Notes under the pieces: model-generated
What the model saw: the letters and a program-made list of their open reading frames with translations, nothing else
Told to the model about the DNA's origin: nothing
Databases searched by the model: none
Shown here: piece after piece, positions 46,401 through 58,056 of the stretch
How positions within the stretch are numbered: position 1 is the first letter of the stretch
How the letters are laid out: the number at the start of each line of letters is the position of its first letter
Assembly: GCA_030267565.1 (NCBI GenBank)
Contig: BRXU01000016.1
Span: 622,501-686,500, forward strand
Source: Pleodorina starrii
Lineage: Eukaryota; Chlorophyta; Chlorophyceae; Chlamydomonadales; Volvocaceae
Direction: 5' to 3'
DNA length: 64,000 nt
Position numbers and translations under genes: made by a program

Positions 46401-49400
46401 GGGGATGGGTGCCGGCGGGAAGTTGGTGTAGCCGAAACCCGTGAAGAATGAGCCAGCCTGCAGGCTCTGCAAAACACAACACAACACAACAGCAACAACA
46501 ACACAACTTACCTGCACATACACAACGCACCCGCACATACACGGATGCGACATACGGCACAGCGCCCCGAGCCCCCGACCTCCTCACCACATCGCGCGCA
46601 ACGGAGGAGTCGAGCCCGGGCTGCGTGGTCAGGTCTTTTAGCACGACAGCGCCCAGGCCGCTGGTGTACACCTTTTTGGTGGGGAGGGGGGACAAGCAAG
46701 GCAGGGGAGGTGTCGGGCTGTCAGGGGACAGGAATGGATTGTGTACATGGCGAGGGGGGGGCAGTGGGCGCAAAGGACCAGTTGTGGGCCGGGGAGTATT
46801 TAGGATGAGGTCTTCCCCCAAAGTCGAGGGGTAAGCAGGCGGCTTCACATACAAGCCATCGAGCGTCTGGGTCGGAAGAGCCGTTTCAGGGCGGGGGAGT
46901 CGTCAGCTCGAAGGCCCGGGCATGGGGGTGGGGCATGGGTGGGATGGGGCTGTACAGGGCTTGATACGGGGTGCGTGTGCCATGGCACGCTGATTCTCAG
47001 TTTCGGTCTGACCTGCCGCCAGTAGTCAAAGTCCAGCAGCAGCTCGTCCAGCTGCCGTATACGTGCCAAACGAGTCATGGACTGCGGCTGCGACGGCTGT
47101 GATGCTGATGATGACGATGCTGGCCGGCGGCCGTCTCGGCTTGCGGTGTTGCGACTGCCGGAGGAGCGGCCGCCTTCAACGCCGTCGCCGCTCTCCTCCC
47201 GTTCACCTTCTGCGCCGGCCGCCGCCGCCGCGTGCGCCACATGTAGTACGGCGTAGCGGAGACTGTATGACTGCGCATCTCGACACGCGGGAGAGTGGAG
47301 GGCAGGGGCACGGGACAGGGATGTGATGGGTGACTCTGTGTGCACGGCTGCATCCCCATGCTTCACAACCGAACTCATAAACACCTTGCTTTCGTATCTT
47401 CGTGCACCCCCTTGCCCCTTCCCACAAGAGCAGTGCACCCCCTTGTGCACCCCCTTGCCCCTTCCCACAAGGTGCAGCTGTCGGACCCACCTGGGGCCCT
47501 GCCCTGACCCTCCATTGTTACACACGACAACCGACAACCGACAAACCACTAACCGCATGACAACCGACCTGCGGCCTGGTGGGCCCCCTCAGGTCCGCCA
47601 TCACCCAATCCGCCAGCCGCCGGTGGCCGCCCGATGTCGCCAGACGCAGCCCAGCGCCGCCCAGCACCGCCGCGGCGCCATGAGATGGATGCCGTGCATT
47701 GTCGCCGCCGTCAACTTGCCCCTCATCCTCCCGCCCCTCATCCTCGTGTTCAACCCCTCGCAGCCACTCCAGCAGCGACCTGCGCAGCAGCAGCAGCAGC
47801 AGGGGGAGAGGTCGGTAGCAGGCGGGCGCTGCGGCCTCATAAGACATCTTACCGTACGGCAGCCCAACCCATGCTCATAGGGAGGCTCCTCCTCCTCCTC
47901 CTCCTCCTCCTCCTCCTCAGCATGCATGCCCATGTGGGCACTACAACCCACCGCAAAACAACCCACCGCACCTGTGCAGCACGGTCAGTCGGTATGTGGC
48001 CTCCGGCACCCAGAACGCCACGCCCCAGCCCGGCAGGTGCTGCATGTACGGCGCAAGGCCCATCTGGGTGATGCAGCGCAGGGAGGGCGGCTCGGGGGAG
48101 GCCATGAGCAGCTCTAGTAGGGACCCCACACCGCGCCGTTGCTCCAGGGAGAGGGCCTCCAGGCCGGCGGAGAAGAGCGCCGCGTAGGCAGCGGGCAGGG
48201 AGGCGGGCTGCTGGTCAGGGTGGGAAGGCGGTGGGAGGAGGCCCCGGATGGCCTCCAGGACCCAGTTCTTGGGGGCGATAACGGTAGGGGATGCAGGCGA
48301 GAGCGGGCGCTCTGGCGGAGGCGGCGGTGTTATCGGTGGTGCGTAGGCGACCCACGGGCTAAGCGTCCAGACCAGACTGCGCAGCAGGTGGCTCGGCCTC
48401 GGACGTAGCGTGACCAGCAGTCGCACGCGACGGGGCAGGCCCGAGAAGAGGCTTCGGAGCGCCAACAGCATCTTGTTGGCGTGTGGTCGCCCATCCGGTC
48501 CCTCCGCCTCGTCGAGCCCATCAATCACCAACAGCACCTCCCCCGCCTCCGCCGCTGCAGCCTTCGCCTCCGCCATAGCCTTCGCCGCAGCCGCCTGCTC
48601 TTCCGCCCTCTCCTTCGCATCCTTTGCGGCATGCGCTCGCCGCCTCGCAGTTCCCATCGCCATCTCCGCCACCGCCTCCGCCGCCTTCGCCTCCAGCACC
48701 GCCTCCGCCTCCGCCGCCGTTGCCTTCGCCGTCACATCTGCATCCATCGCCGCCTCCTTCGCCGCTTTGGCCGCCACTTCCGCGGCCGTCGCGGCCGCCG
48801 CGGCCGCCGCCGCCTCCGCCTCCACCTCCGCTACCAGCGCCGCCGTCGCGGCGCTTATCTTCGTTATAAACTCATAAGTCCGTCGCCAGTAAGGCTCATC
48901 TTCTTCATCATCATCTGCGGGCGGCGGCTCCATCATTGCCTCCAGCGGTTCACGCAGCAACGTGTCGAAGGCGCTGTTCAGTTGGGCGAGGCCCCCCAGG
49001 TCCGACGAGGACAGCCCTACAGGACATCAGACGGGGAGGTAACAAGAAGATACGGGGAGGTAGGGAGGTGCTCTCATGCCATGTGGTGCATGTCCAGTTC
49101 CAGCTGGCCAGGGTAGCGTGGCTGATGTGATGCAAGCACAACAGGCAACTGGATTAGTGACAAGCGCCAAAGGTGCCTGGGCCGGGGCTCAGCACAGCTT
49201 CAGACAGTCCCGCTGTTGCCGCCATGGCCAGGGGTGTGGTCCTCCACACGTACCTCCACCTCCTCCTCCACCTCCATGGAGGGACCCTGAAGTGTGCCCC
49301 TCTCTACACGCAGCACGGCAGTGCCGTAACGGCACCCGTCACAGCTTTCCCTCCGCTCCCCCGACCGGGGCCCCTGGTCCCCGACCCAGGCCCTGACCCG

Positions 49401-52400
49401 CTTCCCTCCACCCGGGTCCCGACCCGTGGGTCATTCTGCACCACGCTACGCACAACAACAACCGGCCCCGAGGGCGAGGTGGACGCACCAAGGTAGCGCT
49501 TCTGCAGAAACGTGGCGAACAACCCACGGGTCTGGCAGGCCAGCTGGAACGCCAGGCTGCGGACCATCACCAGCGGGTCCAAGCTGGCATCGTCACCGGC
49601 GCGGCAAAAGTGCGCAGCGACCGGCCGCCGCCGCCGCTGCACTGCCCGCTGTCCTTCAGAGTCTGGAGAGACGGCGTGTGCCGCATTGGATGCGGCATCG
49701 GCATCGCCGCTAGCAGCGTTGGCGTCCGCGGAGGCGGCTGTGGTGAGAGCGGCTTGTGCGCCGTACGACTTGCCGCAGCCGACGGGGCCCACCAGTACCA
49801 GGGACCTGCAAGAGTGAGAATTGAAATTAAAATCGTGTGGCTCGAGAGAAGGCAATTGGTGCCGTCATTTACAAGAAGAAGACACGCAACAATCCGGGGG
49901 CATACTGCGCCGTACCTGTACCGCTTGTCGTCGGGTGTGAGATCCAGCCACTCCCGGATGACTCCCCCTGGCCAATCAGCAGCCATGACGGCAGCGGCGG
50001 CGTCATCAGTGGCGGCCGCGCCAGGACCCATAGCGGCAGCCGGTGCAGCCGCAACGGGTCCAGCTGCCAGCGCTGAAACCGTATCGTACGGCTCCAGCAG
50101 GAAGATCAGTTTCAGTTGGGCGTTGACCAGATCCAGCCTGTCATCACCGATGGTTGCCAGGATCCGATCGCGATCCGATGCTACGGTGGCCTGGGCGTTC
50201 CGTACATCGATGCCCTGCGTGAGCGCAGAAAGGGAGGCGCACGTGGGGTAAGGCTTCAGGTCTCCTCATGGCCGCTGTGTTTCTTCACCCCTTTCTGAAG
50301 TCCATCACGCAGTCCAGAGCGTGACGTCCCCAGCTCGCGCATTTCCAGGTGTGAATAAAGGCGGGAGGTTACTGTAACAGTGTTGTAGCTCGCCTGATAA
50401 ACTGGATTAAACTGCGTCCCAGCACCAAAACCCAGCACACCAGAGACAGGTAGGTCACGTGCGTGCTGTACTCCAAGCTCTTCCGTATGCCGTACCTTGT
50501 ACAGCTCCCTCAGGCGCCGCCGAGTGGCCGGTTCCACCAGAAGTACCACGTGCCGCAGACCTCGCACCTGTGGAACAAGAGATATGCATACCCATCAGCA
50601 GGCGTATACACACTCCTACAGGCTTGGAAAGGGACAGCACCCAAAGACTTGTGCCAATTGTGAGTGCGTCCGCCTGAGCAGCCAGGCCTGCCTACCAAAG
50701 GCACACCGCCTGGTGGTCTAGGTGCAAACAATGGTGCGCCCTCGGTTCACATACTGAGCAACGGCACGCAGCCAAGGCAGGGTCCGGGAACCGGACAGTT
50801 GGCGGGAAGGACAGCGAAGTTGGCTCTAATCGGGCTGCGGCTGCACGCAGCAGGGAAGCCACAGCAGTCGGGCACACAGCCCGGCGCCACCCGCACTGTA
50901 CTACTCACGTTGAGCGTGGTCCACCACTCGAAGAGGCACCAGATGCGGCTGAAGGGGGTGCAGGCGGGGTCCAGACACACCAGCGTCCCACGGGCCAGCC
51001 GCACGGCTTCCTGCAGGTCGCCCCCCCATGCGTTAAACATGCAGGCAGCGGCCGTGAGGGGAAGCAGGCGCGTTACGTGCCAGCCAGCCAGCGAAGACAG
51101 CCTCAGGCGTTGTGGTATCACAACGTGTAGTATCGTGCCGCAGTGCATTCCTCGCAGCCCAGAGTGGCTCAGGTGGGCAACACGCTGGTCCCCTCAGGCA
51201 CGCACAGGGCCCCTCAAGGGATTCCCACCGCAGCGGCCCCCCCCCTAAAACAGGGCTATTTGCACCCCTCCCCCCAACCCATCTGATCTCGAGGGCCCCG
51301 CCCCCTTCTCCCCACCTCCTCACCTCGAGGTCCTGCAGATCCCTCGCCTGCTGCATGCCCGGGTGCTGGTTGACCGCAAAGACATCCACCCAGCAAAACA
51401 CCTGTCGTGCAGCACATGTCGGTTTGAATATGCAGCGTGCCGAAGGAGGGGAGGAGGGGTTCCCCCTCACCCCCAGGGCGGCCTGGCAATGCCGCGCCCC
51501 AACCACGTCCCAGCTATGCCGTCCCCGAGGCTTCATGTACCTGGTCTGAGCCCCCCCAGCCCGCACCCCTTGCCCGCCATCCCTTGATCCCCTGATCCCC
51601 CTTCCCTCCCCTGGCAATCCCCACGTGCCTGTTCCGGGTCTGCTGCGTGCAGGTGGTGTTCCAGCAGCGCCACCAGAGACTTGAAGGGCATGGACCAGGC
51701 GTAGCTGACGAAGAAGGTGAGGGTGGAGGAGCAGTGCGGAGGGAGGGTGTCCACGTAGCGGCACCTGGGGGATGGGGAGGCGGGGGAGGAGGAGGAGGAG
51801 GCGGGGAAGGGGGAGGAGGGGGATCAGAGGGAGCAGGGGTCCGTTTCAGGGCATGATTCGATGGCCGGGGGCCACATGTACGTCAAAGCACGCGTGTGCC
51901 CATGTGGACGGGATGTTGGTTGTTGTCTGGGCAAGCCCGGGCGGGCAAGCCCGATGGCAAGACCGACAAAGGCAGGACGCAGCCGCACGTTTGGGTGCGG
52001 TCATCCAGGTCCCCGAATAGCACAGCTGTCCTGCCTTTGCCGATCTGGATCTAGGATCTAGCGGACCTCCAGTCGGGACCAAATTACACTTTTGCTGCAC
52101 TCTGGCCCGGCCCTCAGGACCGCGACCGCAGAACCTCGTCCCACCCTGTCGTCTCATGGATCATCCTGGCCGTCGCCCCACCCCACCCCATCCTTCCGGC
52201 CCGAAGCCCATCCTGTCACCAGCCCTTGTCTCGCCCCCTCCGACGGGCCGGGGCCGTGCATTTTGGTGCAGCGGGGACGGAGATCTTACTTGGCGGCCTG
52301 TGTCTCTGGCAGGACGACCTTGTTCAGGATGTCGTGCGTCGTCCAGCCGGGCTGTACGACATCGTTCGCGAAGCGCCGCAGGAAGGCTAGCGACACGGCG

Positions 52401-53075
52401 CAGTGCCAGACCTCCCTTGCACCGGCCCCACCCTCACCACGGCTGCCGCCACCGCCACCGCCGCCATTGCCCCCAGCTGTGCTTGCACACCCATCAGTTC
52501 CACCGCTTTCACCTCCTCTTTTGCCGTTGGCACGGCTGCTGCCCGCGCGGCTGCTGCGATCTCCACCGTTAGCGGCGCCGCCAGCAGCTGTTGATGGCTG
52601 GCGGCTGAGGGGCGCTCCGACAGCGCGAGTGGCGCTGCGGGAGGAAGTGCGGTCACTGCCCGCTGAGGCACTTGAGGGCCGCACCGCCGCCGCTGATGGC
52701 GGCGACGGCGCGGGTGCCGCTATGGAAGGGGTGCGCGATAGCGCCGGTGACGGCACCGCGGAAGATCCCCCCGGCGGCGCTGGAGGCACCGTGGCGAGTA
52801 ATGGCGCTCCATCGGCGGCGGCTGAAGTGTTTGGTCCTGGAGCCGCAGCGGTGGCGGTGGAGGCCGCGGCAGCGCCTGCAGCAGCTGGTTCAGCGCTGCA
52901 GGCGAGCTCTGCCGGGACTCCACCCTGTGGAGTGGCGAAGTTTGGAAGAGGGCAAGTGGGCTACGGTATACATGTCGGCGTGCCCGGCGGCGACCCAACC
53001 TTTTCACCGCTTCACGGCCGCTCCACTAGCTGCGTTTCTGTCAGCCGCTGAACTGACGGTCTGGCACCGAGCCAT
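39886..53075 (-). CDS. NLR-like STAND protein: TIR-like, NACHT NTPase, ~14 WD40 repeats
   Basis: Twenty-two exons: 53008-53075, 52290-52895, 51629-51764, 51324-51401, 50909-51010, 50496-50567, 49916-50214, 49489-49805, 47972-49016, 47569-47779, 47013-47270, 46588-46671, 45987-46466, 45139-45547, 44631-44731, 44172-44363, 43324-43746, 42828-42953, 42104-42598, 41238-41798, 40698-40797, 39886-40163; 2,146 aa. After a disordered N-terminus comes a TIR-like region (STLTFFVSYAW, FCWVDVFAVNQH, SRIWCLFEWW). NACHT follows: Walker A GPVGCGKS, Walker B VLLVIDGLDEAE, sensor RLLVTLRPRP. An Ala/Glu-rich helix is inserted between the Walker motifs. The rest is WD40 repeats such as FTPDGLLLASGGRDGCVRVWD. 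STAND proteins of this build are ATP-switched receptors: the repeats sense, NACHT oligomerises and the N-terminus signals. That role is inference. One intron (after exon 51629-51764) uses a GC donor. The first exon is tentative: no ATG exists in the frame of exon 2. A second copy starts at 59504. Confidence 0.8.
40262..40352. other. AT-rich island in the last intron of the NLR-like gene
   Basis: Roughly 90 bp made almost only of A and T (TTAATTATTATATATTAAAC and similar) inside intron 40164-40697, in an otherwise GC-rich gene. The second copy's matching intron (59785-60275) has no such island, so it was gained or lost after duplication. Confidence 0.8.
44424..44519. repeat. Imperfect 96-bp inverted repeat (hairpin)
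   Basis: Within intron 44364-44630 of the NLR-like gene. Outer arms GGCTCTACGGGAGG and CCTCCCGTAGAGCC pair perfectly over 14 bp; inner arms GCGCTGGATGGG and CCCATCCAGCGC pair over 12 bp around an 8-base loop, with an imperfect middle. It could be a short foldback element or a folded intron structure. Confidence 0.8.
44885..44946. repeat. 14-bp tandem repeat in NLR-like gene intron
   Basis: About four copies of ACCCGGAAGGATGAG-like units in tandem inside intron 44732-45138. Non-coding. Confidence 0.75.
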
Positions 53076-53499
53076 TGACACCTTTTGGACATTATGTAAA
53101 TAGTTGGGCTCCCGTTTGTGCGGGGTTGCAAAGCGTCAATCAACCAGCCGGCGGCATCAGAACGGGCCAGTCCGTGAACCTTTCGTTTTCCATCACACGC
53201 CGGTCAGCGGTCACGTCCTGATGCCAGCACGTGATACATAGTCAATGGTCGCATGTCCTACCTTGGAAGCTCCGCAACCCAGTCTTCAAAGTGTTGAAAG
53301 AACCGCGGAGTGAGGGCGCAAACAACCCGCTTTGATGAACATGTACCAGGACTTGACTCGTGTGTGTGTTTCTTATAACAGCTCAGCCAGTCTGTTCTCT
53401 AACGTGAGAAGTGGGACGACGCCATCCTGTTGATGAGCACAATAATTTCTATAGTATGAAAATGGATTGACGCCGTACACCCAATGCAAAAGCTGTCAG

Positions 53500-53596
53500 T
53501 AATATACAGCAGTCGCATAATCTCAGATATACAGCAGTCGCATAATATACAGCAGTCGCATAATATACAGCAGTCGCATAATATACAGCAGTCGCA
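53500..53596. repeat. 18-bp tandem array at the LINE 3' side, with target-site duplication
   Basis: Five copies of ATATACAGCAGTCGCATA, 18-24 bp apart. The outermost 28 bp (53500-53527, TAATATACAGCAGTCGCATA then ATCTCAGA) recurs exactly at 58082-58109 on the other side of the LINE. The four inner copies abut the T-run (A-run on the element's sense strand) at the element's 3' end. Confidence 0.88.
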
Positions 53597-54605
53597 TTTT
53601 TTTGTATTGTATTACAAGCTCGAGAGCTCATAAGGCCCAGACGAGCCAGGAGGCTCATGGACCGCGAGAATAGACAGGTCAAAAAGGAGCTAAGAACTAT
53701 GTCGCCAAGCAGAAACTAAAGCAGGATCACAAACGAAAACAGGTAAAATGAACAAACATTCAAACTAGCATAGAAGACCGCCGTACCCAGATGTTGTGAA
53801 CTAATTCAGCTAAGCCGCGTTGATTGTCCGCGCCCGTAACAGCAAGCATAGGCGGTGAAATGTAGTCGCCTAAAATGACACCTAGGGTGCTAAAACCCTG
53901 ACGTATATCGTCGTACGCCGAACACTCCATCAGCACATGATATTCGTCTTCAGTACCACTATCACAGACCCTACAAGTACGCTCAGACCTCTGCCGTCCA
54001 GCAGGTCGATTATTCTCAATAGGCCAGGCTCCTAGACGAAAACGCAAAAGAGAAGCATAGGGTTTGGGGGGGATATACCCAGCCGTATGTTTCGGCATCC
54101 CCATCCAGTGCGTGTGCCGACACATCTTCACACCGGGCTTGTGGTTATCAGAAACGAACTCACGCGGGGGCGTGAGAAGCCTGCTGTTAAGCCAGTCTTC
54201 ATCAAACCTCTGCTCCAACGTCCAAATCAAATTCCCAATATTAAGCGAACGCGACGCAACAAAGTCGACTTGGCCCTCCAAATCAAGACCCGGCGGGGGC
54301 TCCGGCCAGTGGTCCTGTCCCAAACACCTGAGTCCTCGTAAAACCAAGGCTCCCCACCCATGACCTGACAAGTCTGATTGAAGGGCAAGCCGAATTTCCT
54401 CACGAAACACTCTATGGAATACCGAACCCTTCGCATCAACCAGCTTGTTCCAGAAACGGTAGATGAGAGAAGCCCAGTGAACATGCAACGGGCGCTGCCC
54501 GAATTCCCTGAACAGGATTTTGTTGTCCGGAATCTTGCGCAGACCCGCGAGCATCTTCAAGTACATGCGTTGCAGCCCAACCATCCGATTCTCTAGCGCC
54601 TTTTT

Positions 54606-55718
54606 GGGCGGGGCCCCAGCGCGAAGCGCCCAGGGGGGCCCCGCCCTGTAGGATTGCCCATGTCCGTGTCTGGGTTCTGGGTTCTGGGTAATTGGACAAG
54701 TGCAGACTTTCGGCCAACGGAAAGGCTGCATAAGTAAAAGATTACATTCTTTATTGCACGGTAAATTTATTATTGGAACCCAACATCGCATGAGTACAAA
54801 CCAGTTTGGCAGTCTCCATGGACCGAGGCCGAGGTCAAACCATCACCTCTCGGCCTATAATTAATTCCAGAAGAGTCATCGTTCCTTAATGTGGAATTCT
54901 GACATGACGGCGTGAAATGAATCTTCGTTTCGGAAACAAACTATGTTTGCATTGCAAACATTCTTCCCGCGACCACACCACAGCAGCTCTGCTAGCCGGT
55001 CCGATCGTCTTGACGCATATTGCTATTACAAAGGTTGCAAGATGCAAACCATGAGGGGCAAAATGCTGGTTGTTGGACGCCAAGCCGCCGATGCACGCAC
55101 GATGCGGCGCTCTTCTGCGGGCCGCCCGACAAGTCCAGTTGGCAACCTAGGGGACTTCTACAGTCCTGTCCTAATGTTAAAGTTGTCAAGCCTGCTCTAC
55201 GATACGGCGGATACCTCGGTAGCGAAGCCTGCTGTGCACTCTCGTCGGCAACTGCACGTCGTCGCGACCCTCGCAAACAGTTCCGCTGTCCTTCTATTGG
55301 CAAGTCAGCCTGCGTGATATGTGAATGATACAATCCACGTCTACTGTCATGTTACTTCAGCCAATGCGCTCGCGGGAAGAGTTGCACAGTGCCGAGACGG
55401 AGCGCGATGCTGAACATGGGGTGGATTGCTCAAGCCGCAGGCATTTCGGATATAAAGCTCTGGCTGTCTATCAGCAGGACTGTCAGGACACTCTCACACT
55501 TGACGCCCTCGCCGCTCGCTTTGGAAATGATGCCGTATCGATCGATGCGCTCATGCACCCGGCGGGATGACGTGATTCGCGCGGCGCCGGCAGGCCTTGC
55601 TGACGACTCCGCAAGCAGGCATTTCGGGGATAAAGCTCTGGCTATATATCAGCAGGACTGTCCACACTTTCGCCCTAGCACTCAACTTAACCCGTACGGA
55701 TTGAACGGGGCCCCGCCC
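54606..55718. mobile_element. 1.1-kb non-autonomous DNA transposon-like insertion in the LINE
   Basis: The ends are perfect 12-bp inverted repeats, GGGCGGGGCCCC at the left and GGGGCCCCGCCC at the right, each bordered outside by TTTTT. The left end is followed by a second inverted copy (GGGGCCCCGCCC at about 54635), making a terminal hairpin. LINE protein sequence is continuous across it once it is taken out. No transposase frame is visible. Inside is a direct duplication of a ~48-bp block (55438-55485 and 55616-55664). It carries short artefactual frame extensions of the LINE pieces on both sides. Confidence 0.82.
55438..55664. repeat. Direct duplication inside the DNA element
   Basis: Two copies of a block starting GCAGGCATTTCGG and ending CAGCAGGACTGTC, about 178 bp apart (55438-55485, 55616-55664), differ at a few bases. 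They mark an internal duplication of the element near its right end. Confidence 0.75.
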
Positions 55719-58056
55719 TTTTTCCGGCTTCAAGGAAGCCGACACCAACCCCTTGTCAAAATAGCAGTACCGACCTTGGGGATCGCGATCACGTTCGACC
55801 ACTTGCAGAATGTACGACGGGCCCCAGACCTGTACCCCATAGGAAAGGATGGCGCAGATCTGCACGTCGAAGCACTTGAGGGCGACCCTAGGAACGAACA
55901 AACCACGTCTACGAAGCTTGTTAACGAGAGCAAAAACCGCACGTTGTCCCGCACCGAATAGCTCGTCTGTGCATGCCTCGAAAGGTGCCTCCGGACCGTA
56001 ATGTAACCCTAGGTACCTAGCGCGACGCGCCCACTCCATCTCCTCAAAGCGGATCGTGTTGCCTACTATACGCCTCATACCAACCTTAACCAAACGGCAC
56101 GCAAGGTCTCGTAAGTTCTGGGACGGGTGAAAATACACAACCTCGCACTTACGGGTGTGAACCGTCAGACCGAAGGCAGTACACCACTCAGACAACGCCT
56201 GCAAGAGACACATCAGACGGCGGTGGCTAAACGCAAAAAGATTGAGATCATCGGCGTAAAGGATGAGAGGAACGCGCAGCCCATCAACTACCGGGCATTC
56301 GTTAGCACACATGGCGGCCGGGGCAAGTTTATCCTTAGCTTCTACGTAGTCCGCAAACCCTTCGACGAAAAACCCGAATAGAGTGGGGCTAAGGGGACAG
56401 CCCTGTTTGACACCTTGCATAGCCTCAAAGGGGTCGCCAAGTTTACCATTGACCTTCACACGCAAAACAACCCGATCATAACCGGCCATCAGGGCGTCGA
56501 GCATAGCCCCGTGCAATCCACGCTCACGAAGACGCTGCCAGAGTAGCTGACGTGGAACGCGATCAAAGGCCTTTTCAAAATCAACCTGGCAAACAAAAAG
56601 CGGAGTGCTACTAGGGGGCCCTGTCCTATGCCTGTCGATGAGATGACGCAATAACAGCAGATTGTGGATAGTGCCAATTTTCGCGCGAAAGCCACCCTGA
56701 AACGGAGATCGAGCCTGCGCCAATTCCCCCCAACGACTAAGCCGCCGCTCCAAAATGGCCGCATAGCACTTTGCTAAGGCCCCACCTACCGCCAGGCCGC
56801 GATAGTTGCCTTTTTCGTGAACATCGCCCTTTTTATGGATAGGCGTAAGACAGGACACCTCGAACTGAGCAGGGAAGTCACCAGTACTGCGGATGTGTTC
56901 AAACAAGCGATGGACATGGGGTGTGAGCACATTAAAGAAACGCCCTTCAACCTCCCGCTTGGCGTACTTATAACATTCGGCCGGGACGCTATCTAACCCA
57001 CTCGACTTATTGTTACTAAGCGATGAGATAACCAAGCCAACTTCCTCCACGGTGAAAGGGGAATTCAGTGACGCGGCTAGCTCAACCCGGCCGGGCCGAG
57101 CGCCTGCGCTATCCTCCCATCCCCCGCCACCCTCACGACCGTGAACTCCGTTGATAAAACTAAGGATGGCCTCTACATCTGCGTCTCTGCCGGCATTCGT
57201 GTTGCCGTTAAACAAGTTTTCAAAGTACTCACTCCAAACGCCCACCTCTGAAATAGGACAGTCCTCACCCAGAGTCGCGTTCACGATTTTCCAGAAGGCG
57301 CGCGGGTTGCTCTGGCACGACCCTAACAGGCTTTCAAACTCAGACGTGCGGTATGCATCTCTAGCGTTACGGATGAGGCGCTGATAATGCGTACGGAGAC
57401 GACTGAATTCCGCACGAGCAGTCGGGTCGTTAAGGGTTCCCTCCGTGCGCATGCGGGCTTTGTGATTGAGCATAGCCGTACGAGCAACCGCACACTCCTC
57501 CGTCCACCAAGGTGCATCACCCTGTCCACGAACTTGAGCGCGGCCGCGGGGCCGGCCAAACACCCGAGACAGCACTTGGGCAAGCTCCTTACCCAACAAG
57601 TCGATAGCCTGCGTGGCGTTGATTTGCCCCCCGAGCTCGGCCATAATAGCGGAAATCCTAGTTAGAACCGGAGCGTCATCCGTTGCGAAAGCCTGGGCAT
57701 AGCGTTGCCACTGGCGTACATTAAAGCGCGCGTGTTGACCACGTGCCCCCCTGCGCGGCCGATTGTCCGCCGCGCGGACGCTAAGACACAGATAAACAGG
57801 GTAGTGGTCACTCATCAGTTTACCGCCATGCTCACCCACTGAAACAACCGGGACATCCAGCACCTCGAGCCATACGGCCTTAGGAAAAAGGGCGGGTGAT
57901 ACAACAAACAGATCGATCATGCTCATGCCTGTGCCGTTCTTATGCTGGAAGGTATAGCGTCCTTCCGTGTCCCCACGTACCCGACCGTTCAGGATGATCA
58001 GTTCAAATTCCTTACAAAGCTCAACGAGGGCTCTGCCAAACCCATTTGACGCCGCA

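Larger units (their letters stand above)
53597..58056 (-). mobile_element. 5'-truncated LINE (non-LTR retrotransposon), interrupted
   Basis: Reads leftward. It keeps the end of an apurinic-type endonuclease domain (motif SDHYPV), a whole reverse transcriptase and a C-terminal CCHC-like zinc knuckle (CRVCDSGTEDEYHVLMEC). The 3' untranslated region ends GTAATACAATACAAAAAA. The 5' end is cut inside the endonuclease, at GCGTCAAATGG (about 58050). A second, shorter copy of its 3' end is at 4962-5220, so the family has moved in this genome. It is broken at 54606-55718 by a later insertion. It sits between the two tandem NLR-like genes. Confidence 0.92.

Noticed and set aside
45000..46500. Splitting the NLR-like gene into separate NACHT and WD40 genes
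   Set aside because: Phase and sequence stay continuous through every intron from 53075 to 39886, and no start or stop pair separates the parts.
48481..49116. A 211-codon Arg/Leu-rich plus-strand frame
   Set aside because: Complement of the Ala/Glu-rich helix of the NACHT exon; composition follows from that.
52092..53051. A 319-codon plus-strand frame over the first NLR-like exons
   Set aside because: Ala/Pro-rich shadow; the minus frame continues through splice sites into TIR-like and NACHT domains.
53500..53596. CRISPR-like array
   Set aside because: The 18-bp units are contiguous or nearly so, without unique spacers, in a eukaryotic genome next to a LINE tail.
54607..54791. N-terminal part of the frame ending at 53760 as genuine LINE protein
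   Set aside because: These codons lie in the inserted DNA element; LINE coding sequence stops at the TTTTT border.
55551..55718. C-terminal 56 codons of the 853-codon reverse-transcriptase frame
   Set aside because: They are read into the inserted element and are not part of the LINE protein.
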